Source: Dolomedes plantarius (Eukaryota; Arthropoda; Arachnida; Araneae; Dolomedidae). Taken from it: a DNA stretch of 64,000 nucleotides. The notes beneath the pieces were generated by a model, which worked only from the letters and a program-made list of their open reading frames with translations, was not told the origin of the DNA and made no database searches. Shown piece by piece: positions 1-10,998 of the stretch (position 1 is the first letter of the stretch; each line of letters opens with the position of its first letter). The position numbers and the translations under genes are program-made. The stretch lies in contig OU015496.1 of the NCBI GenBank assembly GCA_907164885.2, positions 186,829,281-186,893,280 on the forward strand, given 5' to 3'.

Positions 1-780
1 AAAACCCGCACTTCGCTACGGAGTACATTCAAAGTAAAAACATCGGTGAATGTATGCAATTAATGCCAATATATATATAATAAATACGACGATCAATGTA
101 TATAATTGATGTAAAATATATATATATATATATTTATAAAAAAATCGTAAGGGATATTTTTATAGACAAAATAATGTAGAAGAAGATATTCAAATTAAAT
201 CTAATATAAAGAATACTAAAGAATATAGTACAGTTAATATAGTACAGTTTCTAGAACATTTCTTTTACTGTATTTTAATATTTTTTTGGATAATGTCCAA
301 TCGTCTGCCGCATTAGCAAGAAAAAAAAATTTTTTGTCTATTTAGTTTTTATGCACGTGACGATAAATTTATTTAAAGTACCAGAAAAAGAAGTCACGTG
401 ATCAGCATTTAATAAATTAAATTCTAAAAATTAATCTTTAAAAATTCACCAAAAATCAGGAAATGAAGGTAAAGATTCGAAAAAGATTTCATTTTAAAGG
501 AATTTTAATGATCTTTCTCGTGATATAAATTTTATAACCCTCAAATTATTATTTTAAATGCAAACTTAAAAAAAGTAAAAAAAACAGCTTAAAAATTTAA
601 TTAAAAAAAATCTAAGAAGAATTTTTCAAAAATCTCTCTTAGTGCACCCCTACACTATAAGAAGAATCGCCATGCAAAATTTCAGCCCTTTAGGTCCAGC
701 GGTTTGGTCTGTGCGTTGTATGGCAGTCAGTCAGTGAATGAATGAATGAGTCAGTTACGGAACTGTTTTATATATATAGA
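1..780 (-). mobile_element. Helitron family H1, non-autonomous, cut by window edge
   Basis: The copy begins inside the family's 3' terminus (the CTAGCTG start is off the window) with the sequence AAAACCCGCACTTCGCTACG, and ends at the 5' TC terminus, read as TCTATATATATAAAAC on the minus strand. The same ends recur at 19905, 20712, 49431, 56790 and 57596. No Rep/helicase coding is present, so it would depend on another element. Family assignment rests on the TC...CTAG ends and insertion between A and T. Confidence 0.7.
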
Positions 781-807
781 TTAATGGATCTGTGTTATAA
801 TCTGTCG

Positions 808-1528
808 CAGGGGTTCTTAAATTTATGTAGTCCCAGGACCCCCTCTTGAGCAACATTTTTTTTTGCAGACCCCATCGCAACCCTAGGCATTTTACGTCGT
901 ACTTGAGACTTAGTTTGTGGCTCAATAATCTCACGGGCATTACGTTAGAATAAATATTGGTAAAAATGTATCGCTGGTTATTTTAACAAATTGTCTTGCG
1001 CATTTATAGTGATGAACATTTTTATTAGAATATAGAATAAAAAACATAAAATGAATAAAAATAGTAGTAAAAGGAATTTTAAAGGTTACAAATCATAATA
1101 CATTAAACTCATACAAACATTTCTTGGTAAAATATTGGTCCAAATAGTTCTCATTGTATGTTTTCTGTAAATAATTTTTACTTAGTGACATGGGTGCAGT
1201 AGTGTTCTTGAAACCACCCCCGAGTCACCAGTCTCGCAATAGTCACAACAATGCAAAAAATTGCATTATTGTATTTATTTTTCCTTATTTGCAGTTGAAT
1301 AAAAAAATAATTAAATTCTTACTAATTATTGTGTAGTTATGTTAATAACTAGTTAAGTAAAAACAAATACAAAAACTTTTGACCATGTAGGATTTTTATT
1401 AAATGAGTTATTTGAATAAAAGCAAAAAGTTAGGAGATGTAAAGTTAATGCCAAAATTGTTTCACGGACCCCTGGTGATGGGCTACGCGGACCCCAGGGG
1501 TCCGCGGACCACAGTTTAATAACCTATG
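808..1528. mobile_element. hAT remnant with imperfect 8-bp TSD
   Basis: The left end CAGGGGTTCTTAAA pairs with the right end TTTAATAACCTATG as an imperfect TIR. The flanks ATCTGTCG (800-807) and ATCTATCG (1529-1536) match at 7 of 8 positions, the hAT target length. GC-rich palindromic sequence around 1490-1515 (GGACCCCAGGGGTCCGCGG) is typical of hAT subterminal regions. No transposase reading frame is left. Confidence 0.65.
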
Positions 1529-1579
1529 ATCTATCGGGTTTTTTTCGTTTGTCCCAAAAAAATATCGCGACATCCCTTG

Positions 1580-1681
1580 CCTCATGGTACCCTATCTCAT
1601 GGTACCCTAAAATTATCTCATGGTATCCTAATTATCTCATGGTACCCTAAAGGGCTGCGACCCTCCTATTGGAAAACACTG
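1580..1681 (-). repeat. hAT terminus with four short tandem repeats
   Basis: Four copies of a CTCATGGTAYCCTA motif lie between 1580 and 1650. They are followed by a terminus reading CAGTGTTTTCCAATAGGAG on the minus strand, a hAT-like end. The other terminus is not seen. Confidence 0.4.
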
Positions 1682-2855
1682 GTCTAAGACATTAAAAATC
1701 ATTTCTTATGTTGTTCATGTTTTATAAATCTGCTGTGAATTTTAAATTTCATTTTAACCCTAATAGAACCAGTAAAATAAGCATTTAAAGTTATTAAGTC
1801 TTGGTACATTCTATTCAATAATATACATGTCATAATTGTACAACATTAATATGAAACACTAAACAAAAAGTTTGACGTGATGACCATTAGCAAGTCATTT
1901 CGGGATGGCCCTTTTCTTTTTTTTCGTCTTCCTATCTATCCCTCTTTATTAGTTACGTATTTTAAATGAAAAATCAGCTTTAACATCATAATTTCAAACT
2001 ATAGAATTTTTTTTAAAAGTTGTATGATTTTAATCAAGCTAATCACTTGTTAATTGAAATAAATTACAAACTAAACAAAAATTAAAACCATTTTGTATTT
2101 TTAAAACAACTAATGGAGTTTAAAATTTTCTGATTATGTGGGCCAGTATAGACAATTTTTTTTTTTGCAGCCATGCATGATAAACGAGCACCTTATGAGA
2201 ACAATGTCAGGTAATTTGTGTTAAAAATTACATCAATCAAAAATTTTCTTCTAAACTCTACAAGTGATAGGTGGAGACGAGAGTGGTGTTTCTGGTTCCG
2301 TTATGGATTCGGTTCTTTCTGAACTGTCATTTCATTAAATTTAGGCAAGACCGCGACTAAATCCTGACTGCATCTTCCAATTCCAGATGTTTGGTCTGCA
2401 TTATGTTTACATAATCCGCCACCAGATGGCGCCAACGCATGCAAAATTTCCCTCGCGAAATTTCTTTTCTTCGGGGCTTCTACCGTTGAGTTAGTTTAGC
2501 ATCCAGAAAAATTAGATTTGATTCTTTCATATAATAAACATTTGTCCTTAAGCTGTCTGGAAACCTTCAATGAAAGAGTTCGGCGGTTGTAAGAAGACAA
2601 AATATTCATTAATTAAAAGAGATCCAATAAGAGGTAACGCACGGTTAGTAATTTCCTGAGGCAATTAGAATGTCATTTTCTGGAAGGCTTGCTAAGGTTG
2701 TGGATTAGCCATTTCAAGGATAGTAGAAAGTATTTTCCCTTTCCCCTACCTCTTCCTCTTCCTTCGCCGTTTTGCCAATTCTTCTTAATCTAAATTACAA
2801 CAATCAATCAATCGTACAAAAATTCAAACATGTTTGTATTATTTGACTCCTCAAA
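1682..2855. other. AT-rich sequence, nothing recognised
   Basis: No TIR pair, tRNA-like box or credible reading frame was seen in this 1.2-kb stretch. It contains an isolated CCAGATGGCGCCAACGC string near 2411. Confidence 0.5.
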
Positions 2856-4030
2856 CGTGCCATACTCAACCTTTTTATCTCTCGGGCCACATGCATATGT
2901 TTGCTACGTTACGTGGGCCGCAACATAGTGCACTATTCCTCACAATATAATCTCTCTATCTCTATTCTAAAAAAAAGTAACTCCCGCTTCCGCTGTCAAA
3001 AGCCTGTCACGCTATCTCCTCCGAAACCGCTGGGGGTATGGGGTCGAGAGCGATACCAATGGATGCAGAAAAATGGGGGGACCAAAGTAAGACATGTCTC
3101 ATCTTCGTCGGACTTTAAAGTTTTGTTTTTTAAATTTATGTTTTGTCGGAAAATATTGACTTTTTCATCTTCAGATTACGATAACTCGCCAAAAAATGAT
3201 CGTAGAATTTTGATCTTTTTACAATCTAAGACTACAGACATTTCTCTTTCAAACTAGACCTAATTTGTTTAAAAATATTTTAAAACAGACTAATATTTTC
3301 ATCAAAAAATGAAACACAGTTTTTCAAGAAATATCGTCCCCTATGTGGATGTAATATCGATGCTCCTCTATTTTTTTTATCTTACAAAGAAAATATTTAC
3401 ATCATCTGGAAACTGAAAGATTTCTTATTTATATAAACCTCATTTCAAGTCTATATCTTTAAATTTTCGATTTTTAATTGAATTTTAAAGCTGATAATTC
3501 AACAGTGATGAAACGCCCTTCACATTAAGGATGACAACAGTAAATGGATGGAAGCTGTTACATTGCCCGAGAATCACCCCTATGTATCTCGCTATTAGCC
3601 ATAACAGAGGAGCGAGCGTAGCGAGCCTAGGGACGAAGCCCCTAGTAATGTAAAAAAATAAAACTCAAAACATAAATTGATTCAATTATTTTAAAGTGAG
3701 TGTGATTGTGTATGTTCAGACAAATTTTTGACTATTTTAGACAAATCAGGTTTATACTTGCTACATGCTACTCTCGATACGTCATCGAGGTAAGAAATCA
3801 GTAAGCCGATTTCTATATACATTTTTTTGCATATTTCATATTTGAATTGGCTGATGCAGAAAGATTCGTTGATTCAAACAAAGTGCGCAGCAAGTGACAC
3901 ATTTTTGTACAGTTTTGCATTATCTGGGCTCTAATTCCCAAAATTATGTTTACAAAAAGCACCTGTCAGATAATGAGTGTGAGTGTCTCGGGCCGCATGC
4001 GTCTCGCGGACCGCAGTTTGAGTATCCCTG
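2856..4030. mobile_element. hAT (Charlie-like) remnant interrupted by a Helitron
   Basis: The right end, read on the minus strand, is CAGGGATACTCAAACTGCGG followed by a CATGCGGCCCG block. The left end (CCATACTCAACC, then CGGGCCACATGC) is a diverged partner. A Helitron of family H2 occupies 2951-3645 inside it. No matching 8-bp TSD was found, so the outer limits are approximate. Confidence 0.45.
2951..3645 (+). mobile_element. Helitron family H2, copy 1
   Basis: The copy starts with TCTATTCTAAAAAAAAGTAA and ends in a short stem (CCTAGGGACGAAGCCCCTAG) whose last four bases are CTAG followed by T. A second copy with the same start, interior and end lies at 43945-44620. Helitron assignment is by these ends; no Rep/helicase coding is present. 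Confidence 0.55.
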
Positions 4031-4168
4031 CTGTAGATCTAAATACATAATTTTTCTTTTTTTGTAATTTTGACCAATATACCGTCTTTCAGTAAACACT
4101 ATCGTTTTCACAAAGCAGGACATTCGATCTCGTGCTACCCCTAGAACTCCAGTGCCAGGTGATGGCCG

Positions 4169-4351
4169 CAGTGGCGTAGCAAGAGGGAGGCAAGGGTGTC
4201 TATCATGCCCCGGGCGCCACTCGCAGAGGGGTGCCAAATGGTCCCCAAGACAAATAAGATATTCCAGAAAATTTCAATTTTATTTGGGGAGGGGGGGGGG
4301 CGCAAAAAAGGCATCGTGCCCCGGGCGCCAGTTATTCTCGCTACGCCATTG
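4169..4351. mobile_element. hAT MITE, CAGTGGCGTAGC family, 183 bp
   Basis: The TIRs are CAGTGGCGTAGCAAGAG on the left and CTCGCTACGCCATTG on the right. The TSD GATGGCCG (4161-4168 and 4352-4359) is perfect. Further copies lie at 27363 and 47370. The interior is non-coding. The host sequence is the SINE-A head. Confidence 0.85.
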
Positions 4352-4370
4352 GATGGCCGAATGGCTAAGG

Positions 4371-5128
4371 TAGGGATGCGACATCAATGTCGATGTTTTC
4401 AAAACATCGATTTATTGAAGCCGATGTTTTTTTAACATCGATGTTTTGTGCTCGATGTTTTACGTTGTCTCGATGTTTTTTTTTAATGAAAAAGTACCGT
4501 AATAAAAAAAATTTACTACGTAGCATAATTTTCACACTCAGTAAATGTAAGTCTGAAAAGGACGAATACAAAAGGGGGAACGATTCCTTAGCAAACAGAC
4601 AAATGGCAATTAACAACCAATGAACCAATCAGAGCGCTTGGAATGTTCCTGACACTCCAGAACCTGCCATGGGGTTTTATTTTACAAATAGTGTATACAC
4701 GAGTGCATCCATTTAAGTTTTTGTTTTGTTCTGGTTTTATATAAGTTGACGTTAATATTATTAAGATGCCTCCCAAAAGTACCGTTTGGAAATATTTTTA
4801 CAAAACCACTGACAAATTGGCGAAATGCAATATTTGCCTTAAGTCCCTCAAAATTTCTGGCAATACCACGAATTTATCTGGACATTTGAAGGCAAAACAA
4901 AGCGGTATTTACATTAAGAATTTTGAGTCATCAATGTAGCCCAAAGCAACCAAGTTTTTGTCATTTGTGCCCGCCCAATCAGAGAGTAAAATTAAATCAC
5001 CCCCTCCCCCCACGACTAACGGAAGTAACATTAATGTTAGAGGTTACTAAACCAGTTTTAAAAAATGGATGTTCTAAAACATCGATGTTTAAAAACATCG
5101 ATGGTTTGTTATCGATGTCGCATCACTA
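4371..5128 (+). mobile_element. hAT element rich in ATCGATGT motifs, BED-finger fragment inside
   Basis: The TIRs are TAGGGATGCGACATC and GATGTCGCATCACTA, with a perfect 8-bp TSD GGCTAAGG (4363-4370 and 5129-5136). Subterminal regions hold many AAACATCGATGTTTT-type palindromes, plausible transposase binding sites. The catalytic part is deleted; only an N-terminal zinc-finger frame remains. A second copy lies inverted at 6464-7202. Confidence 0.85.
4766..4939 (+). pseudogene. BED zinc-finger N-terminus of a hAT transposase (57 codons)
   Basis: The frame opens with an ATG at 4766 and ends at TAG 4937-4939. It begins MPPKSTVWKYF, with the aromatic residues of a BED finger. CNIC gives a C-x2-C pair at residues 21-24, and GHLKAKQ carries the first ligand His at about residue 40. 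The position where a BED finger usually has its second ligand His is Gln. BED fingers bind transposon ends in ZBED-type hAT proteins. The dimerisation and catalytic domains are missing, so the fragment cannot transpose anything itself. Confidence 0.6.
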
Positions 5129-5329
5129 GGCTAAGGTGCTGGCGTTCGATTCAAATCCTTTGGGTTCGAGTCTCACTGTTGTCATGGATGTTTGTAGCCG
5201 TTCGGAATCGGCTTTAAACTGTAGGTCTCGATCTAATTAGCCCTCGTGTAGCAAGAGATTGACCGTAGCGCTCAAAACCAAACCAAACCCTAGACCTCCA
5301 AGGGAATCGAGATCCGGAAAAAGACTTTA

Positions 5330-5402
5330 AAAGGAATCCACGGGTGTCCTACCACGGGTGGCATGCCAGGTCGTGAGTTCAAACCCCGGTGGTTGCAATT
5401 GT
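5330..5402 (+). repeat. tRNA-like fragment, possible SINE head
   Basis: A B-box-like GAGTTCAAACCCC at about 5377 follows a GGGTGGCATGCCAGG block. It lies between SINE-A and SINE-C copies. No full cloverleaf was built. Confidence 0.3.
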
Positions 5403-5467
5403 TACAGTATGTTTGTTAGTACAGTTTTTTTAAATCTTTTTTTATTACGACTAGTTTTTTATTCTTT

Positions 5468-5655
5468 TCCTAATGCTGAGGCACTTTCGTGAGACATTCG
5501 CCTTTTGTTATTCACTGCGAAGTCTTACAGGCTACTTTATTGCGGGAGCACCATTTAGATGAGCCAGCATTGCTCCCTATGAGGGGACAGCACGGTAACG
5601 ACCAAGCCTTACTCGGGATCTGAACCCAAGCCCACTGCACGTGGCTAACCACTTT
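5468..5655 (-). mobile_element. SINE-C, degraded copy
   Basis: On the plus strand the order GAGGCACTT, GACATTCGCC, TGCGGGAGCACCATT and CCCTATGAGGGGAC matches the copy at 25685-25894, so the element runs on the minus strand. The tRNA-like head at the right end has decayed. Confidence 0.55.
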
Positions 5656-5675
5656 AAACTGTGGGCGGATATTAA

Positions 5676-6441
5676 GGGGAGTGGTCACTTTTACGTACTT
5701 TAAAAGTATCATTTTTAGACCTATGTTCCATTGTAGGTACTACTCATGATTTTTGCTTGATTTACATGAAATTTGAGTAACTGCCTTTTTACCTTGAAAT
5801 ATTGTATATGTAATATTTCAAGGTAATTTAAAAATATAAAATTTATTTTTATGCATAAAAAGTGAATAATTTTTTTTTTAAATCGAGCATTTTGCAGTCA
5901 ATTACTGTGAGCATTCTGTCAAAATAAATTATTAGGGAAAAGTAATAATTGTTTACTATATGTAATTAGAAAACTTCAGGCAACAAAATTCACCAACATT
6001 TTTAAACTTTAACATATTTTAATTTTTTTAAGAATTTTTTATAAGCTTTTACTCAGTCTCTTTTGAAATTTCTAATTAAAAATAGCACGTACTAATTTTT
6101 TAAAATATATTTTACAATAAGGTCGGTGGATATTGTTGCCTGAAGTATTGTAATCATATATAGTAAACAATTGTTACTGTACCTTAATAATTTATTTTGA
6201 CAGAATGCGCACAGTAGTTGATTGCAAAATGTTCGATTTTAAAAAATTATTCACTGTTTATGAATAAAAAAGGATTCTGTTATTTTAATTATCTTGAAAT
6301 ATTGCATATATAATAAATAGTATTATAGGCAGTTACTCAAAAAATTTCATGTAAATCAATCAAAATTCATGAGTAGTACATACAATCGAACATAGGTCTA
6401 AAAATGATACTTTTAAAGGTACGTAAAAGTGACCACTCCCC
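5676..6441. mobile_element. TTAA-flanked fold-back element, 766 bp
   Basis: TTAA occurs on both sides (5672-5675 and 6442-6445). The ends are inverted copies, GGGGAGTGGTCACTTTTACG on the left and its complement on the right, and the inverted similarity continues for well over 100 bp on each side. The TTAA target is the piggyBac signature. It is non-coding. Confidence 0.75.
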
Positions 6442-6463
6442 TTAAGACTAGGTGGTCTCACAA

Positions 6464-7202
6464 TAGGGATGCGACATCGACAACAAAACATCGATGTTTT
6501 GAAACATCGATATTAAAACATCGATGCTAATAAAACATCGCCCCAAAACCATCGATGTTTTTAAACATCGATGTTTATGAACTTTCATTTTTTAAAACTG
6601 GTTTAGTAACCTCTAATATTAATGTTACTTCGGTTAGTCATTGAGGGGCGTGGGTCATTTTACTCTCAGATCGGGCTGACACAAATGACAAAAACTTGGT
6701 GTTGCTAGAGTCAGCGCATATCGCAGAATTTCCATTACACATTTTATTACTTTAACCAGAAAATTGAGGAAGAAATTATTGCAATTTGTTAACAAATCTT
6801 TTATTTTCAAATTAAATAATACAAAAGATAATTTACACCAATTTGAAGTACTGATGCAAAACCAGCGTATGGGGGAAAACTGAACAAGCTTCTTTTTCTT
6901 TTCTGTAAATAACAATTATTGGGGCTATTGGGGCATATAATTATTATTCATTGGTTGTCCATTACCAATTGTCTCTAATCGTTCCCCCTTTTGTATTCGT
7001 CCTTTTCAGAATTCAGACTTACATATACTGAGTGGGAAAATTATGCTACGTGGTTAATTTTTTTTAAATTATGGTACATTTTCATTTTAAAAAAAAACAT
7101 CGAGACAACGTAAAACATCGAGCACAAACCATCGATGTTAAAAAAAAATCGGCTTCAAAAAATCGATGTTTTGAAAACATCGACAACGATGTCGCATCCC
7201 TA
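6464..7202 (-). mobile_element. hAT element of the ATCGATGT family, second copy
   Basis: The TIRs TAGGGATGCGACATCG and CGATGTCGCATCCCTA match the element at 4371. The flanks TCTCACAA (6456-6463) and TCTCGCGA (7203-7210) agree at 6 of 8 positions. The interior is similar but inverted and keeps a different part of the parental sequence around 6650-6915. No intact transposase frame was seen. Confidence 0.75.
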
Positions 7203-7288
7203 TCTCGCGAGAAGAGAATAGGCAAGGGGTGCATCAGTGGTGTCCGACGTGGAATTATACCTTTCTTTTCGTTCCCTCATATTGATTA

Positions 7289-7865
7289 CCTTAAAATCTC
7301 GAGTATAATACGGACTTTTTTTTCACTTTTTAGTCTGCAAAAATGAGGGTGCGTATTATACTCGAGTACAGAAAAAGTAGTTTTAAACATTGGATAAAAC
7401 GAACGTACAGCAGCAGTAAGATATTGTCGCAACACGGGTGCGTGCGCATCTGCACTCCGTGATTCATCCACCCGTTTACTAAGCAGGTATTCCTTTTAAA
7501 CAAACGGAACTCGCAGTTCGTATCGTCAAGTGAGGATGATGATGGCGATATATATTACGACGGCACCAATAATTATGACATGGACGCAACAACAATAAAT
7601 GAGCTGTATTCTAGTGAAAGTGATTAAGACTGAAAATTTGACAGTATTGTTTGTTTTGAACTAACAATTTAAGTTTTTTTTTTCTAACCGAATTTGACGC
7701 TTTCGTTTCTTTTTATTACAAATTTTATTTATGTTAATAAATATTTGTGCAATTTTTAAATAAAATATTGAAAAGTTATGCGTGAATATTATAGTCGAAT
7801 TTTAATTTTTTTCCGAAAATTTTCGCGCAAAATCAAGCATGCGTATTATAGTCCAGATTTTACGG
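7289..7865 (+). mobile_element. Tigger/pogo-like remnant with TA target
   Basis: The left end CCTTAAAATCTCGAGTATAA and the right end (minus strand) CCGTAAAATCTGGACTATAA form an imperfect TIR. TA lies at 7287-7288 and 7866-7867. A short acidic reading frame near the middle fits the C-terminal tail of a pogo-type transposase. Confidence 0.6.
7523..7627 (+). pseudogene. acidic C-terminal tail of a pogo/Tigger-type transposase
   Basis: The last 35 codons before TAA at 7625-7627 encode an Asp/Glu/Ser-rich tail starting SSSEDDDGD and ending LYSSESD. Acidic tails of this kind close many Tigger-type proteins. The DDE catalytic core is absent between the two TIRs, so this is a deleted copy. The call depends on composition and position within the element. 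Confidence 0.35.
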
Positions 7866-8016
7866 TACACTTTATTAAACCGTCTTTCACTAAGTTTTCA
7901 TTATACTGTGGGGAGAGATTTCTTCTGGCTACTTTAAAACGATCAATCGATTGATTGCCTAATGGCAGCTGCGATTGTTAACAGGTTATTGTTGAAATTA
8001 TGGTGGTGTCCGTAAC

Positions 8017-8161
8017 CTTAAGTTTTCCCCGGTTTCCATGGGATAGAAGGTGAATATGAGGCCATGTTTCTTTGAGATTTCTTCTTGGAGTGTACCTTCT
8101 TTGGTTGTAGATAGATCCCCTTGAGGACGAAAAATAGATTCAAATCCTTCTCGTTCATTGT
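8017..8161 (-). CDS. candidate internal exon, unknown protein (low confidence)
   Basis: Read on the minus strand, one frame stays open for about 48 codons after an AG at 8162-8163. Its composition is protein-like, with charged residues well mixed and a stretch HGLIFTFYPMETGEN. The donor side would be TTAAG followed by GTTACG, a weak splice signal. No family is recognised. It could be chance or an old element; transcript evidence would decide. Confidence 0.2.
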
Positions 8162-8603
8162 CTTAGAACTGGTAAATAATTTTAGGCACGATCTTTTTGT
8201 GGTGAGAGATGGAATAAGTTGAATCAAATTACTTTTCTTGCCAATTGCTTTTGTCCCAATAAGTATGTATTTAAAATATGATAATTTTGTCAGCTTTGTA
8301 GAGTTAAATCTGTTTTGGATTCATGTCCTGTGACAGGCTTCCCGTTGTAAATATTACCTCTACCTCCTACAAAGGGCTATTAAAAAATCATGTATCCCGA
8401 GCTCCACTACCTAAAATTGTACAATAGTTGTGCGAAGTAACACTAGGGATTTAATGTCCTTTAAATGATGGGCTAAACTTTGGAAAGTTTCCCTTACTTT
8501 TAGATATCGGTCTGGAAGGCAAGGAAATACTTGGATGCGGCAGGTCAGGACATAAAGACTGTTTAAGACGCTACATCAGTGACCTCAGAAATCCCAGAGT
8601 TAA

Positions 8604-9157
8604 GGCTGCTATGTACAAACCCCATTGGATTCGCTCACCTCAATGTTAACCTATGGAGAAAATTTGTCCACGGATTGCCGACTTGGATTCAAAGATTTTT
8701 TTTTAAAAATTGTACTCCGTCATAGAGAAAGAAATTTTACATTTGTGTACATTTTTCGTTTATTTTTAAAAAATGCAATTAATATTTTAAAATTTAAATT
8801 ATTCGGGGAAAAATCTGGTATAGTGTGTTTTAAACGCTCATAAATTCCTTCGGTGGACGAAATTTATAAAATGAATCCTGTAGCGCTTTGCAGAAAAGTT
8901 CAGGCTATCTGACAATACCAATTTTATTTGATTATCGGCATTTATGTACCTGTAAATAGTTGACAAAAATATATATTAAATAAAAAATTTTGGGACAGCG
9001 CTTAACCCTCCTATAGAGAGAGAGCCATTACAATCCCTCAAAATGTCAATCCTAAGGGGGGTGGAATTCTAGAACTGTCAAATGGACTCCTCCCACCTCA
9101 AGAGTCTGCAAGAAGAGGAAAAGGGAAATAAGATTTTTTTCTTAGTACATAGCAGCC
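8604..9157. mobile_element. TTAA-flanked element, GGCTGCTATGTAC family, copy 1
   Basis: TTAA at 8600-8603 and 9158-9161 flanks inverted ends GGCTGCTATGTAC and GTACATAGCAGCC. The interior from the left end matches the shorter copy at 12061-12474 in inverted arrangement. It is non-coding. Confidence 0.7.
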
Positions 9158-9211
9158 TTAAGCTATACGAATTTTCTTCTCAATATTCTTCTAATCAAAC
9201 ATTGCATAGCA

Positions 9212-9745
9212 AACGCATATCCCTCACTCCTTTCAACAACGTCATATTTCAAAAATCGCGATTTTTAGTTATGCTTGTTTTCAGAATGCCCTGAAAGAGT
9301 AGTATATCCCTGCAAGATCGTCATATCTCACTGCTTAATATTTAGCCGCTAGAGAGCAGAATTAAAATTTATTTTCAATACGTTTCAATGTACTTTTAGG
9401 CTGGGTGCACACGAGCGATCCGGTGTCGTTGCGGCACCGCAGTTGCGATCAGGTAGTACTACGTCCATGTGAGTCGGTTAGTTCAACTCTATGTACTGCC
9501 TGATCGCAAATCAAAGCTCTATGTTTGCTCTATGTTTGCTCTATGTTGAGCTCTATGTTTGCGATCAGGCAGTACATAGAGTTGAACTAACCGACTCACA
9601 TGGACGTAGTACTACCTGATCGCAACTGCGGTGCCGCAATGACACCGGATCGGTCGTGCGCACCGAGCCTAAAACTTTCAAATCACTCTCCTGAAAAATC
9701 TTGTTTTTTGAGATATGACGTTATTGAAAGGAGTGAGCGATATGT
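9212..9745. repeat. outer inverted repeat around a fold-back MITE
   Basis: CCTCACTCCTTTCAACAACG near 9217 is an inverted near-copy of CGTTATTGAAAGGAGTGAGC near 9718. These arms enclose the 9399-9669 element. They suggest an older hairpin-forming element whose ends were not defined. Confidence 0.45.
9399..9669. mobile_element. near-perfect fold-back MITE, TA target
   Basis: Arms of roughly 110 bp beginning GGCTGGGTGCACACGAGCG and ending CGTGCGCACCGAGCC are inverted copies. TA lies on both sides (9397-9398 and 9670-9671). The loop holds several GCTCTATGTTT repeats. A transcript would form a long hairpin. Confidence 0.75.
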
Positions 9746-10699
9746 CAGAGTTCTATTTTCTGCATTTAAAATAAACTTTTAAATTCAATGGGTGTGTTTT
9801 CAAAAATCTTTTTTGTTAGCATTGAGGTGCTATCGTTATTTAACACTTTGACAGATGATTTTGTGTTTTTTTTTTCAAGTTTGCGAAAATTTCCGAATAA
9901 ACAATTAATAAAGCTAAGCCTCGACAGAATTTTACAGAGGAAGAAAAAACAAAACAAGTAACATATCAATGCCTTCGCGACGTTTAACAGAGAAAGTAAA
10001 AATAAGGAATTGAATCAATAATAAACTAGTGCGCATTTAAAATTTTTAAAAGTGTTTTATTTTTACTACTAAGGTGCAATTGTTATCACTTCAACAGATC
10101 TGCGTCTCTGTCTTTTTCCAAGTTCGCCAGAATTTCTGATAATGCATAGCTTATCGCAAAACTTTGGCAACGTTTTTCAAAAACGTAGAAAATGATGGCT
10201 TTAATCAATGACACCTTTATGCGTATTTGAAATCTCGTACCAAATTTTTTTTAAACTTTTTAATTTTTATTTTAATTTCATTTAATTTTTTCAACATATT
10301 ATTAATTTTGAAGCAATAGACGTCATGCCCTATAAAATTTTAAAATGTAAAATTTTAATAATTACGCACTCTTTATTTAAACGCCTATTTTCATGAGTGA
10401 AAAATCGGAATTCAAAACTGCATTTGTTTACCTGTGATTATAAACGTACTGAGATGAGAACTCCTTGGAACTTAACTTGGCGACTGAAGAAGAGAGGTCA
10501 ACTAAAGCATCTTTTAAATTACCTTCTAAGTTTCACAGCAAGTCGGACGGATTGTTTACGGATGAGTTGAGGCATTTAATTTTCATTCGGTTATATGTTC
10601 TTAATGAGCACATCATTTAGCTAATTCTTCGTTGGATCCGACTGAAGCATTTTGGAAAATTGTGTCACTAAGCCAATTGTTACAGATTTAGCATACCAT
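9746..10699. other. AT-rich sequence, nothing recognised
   Basis: No TIR pair, tRNA-like box or convincing exon was found here. Confidence 0.5.
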
Positions 10700-10959
10700 T
10701 GTAACGTCCTCGTAGTTGAAAGCAACCACACGAGAGCCAGAATTATTTTAAAATACAGCTTGTATAAAAAAAATCCACATATTTACAAGTATGTACAGTG
10801 GCAGAGAGACTATTCTAGTCTGCACATGAGGGATTTCTCCAAAACATTCACAAAGACTCTTTCAGTATTTAACCGAGAGACGAACCACACCGATCAGCAC
10901 CTGGGACAGCCTTCGCCTTCCGCTGATCTCTTGATCCCGGCTGCTGGCCCTCTGTCTCC

Positions 10960-10998
<39 letters not shown>

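Larger units (their letters stand above)
4153..5290 (+). mobile_element. SINE-A, copy split by two hAT insertions
   Basis: Joined across the insertions, 4153-4168, 4360-4370 and 5137-5290 match the other SINE-A copies (28315, 41528, 52792) read on the minus strand. The tRNA-like head has an A-box-like TGGCCGAATGGCT and a B-box-like GGGTTCGAGTCTC. The body carries CCGTTCGGAATCGGCTTTAA. Two hAT elements sit in the A-box region, each with a perfect 8-bp TSD. Confidence 0.75.

Noticed and set aside
2901..3257. 118-codon open frame
   Set aside because: It lies inside a Helitron copy repeated at 43945 where the frame is not kept, and has no family features.
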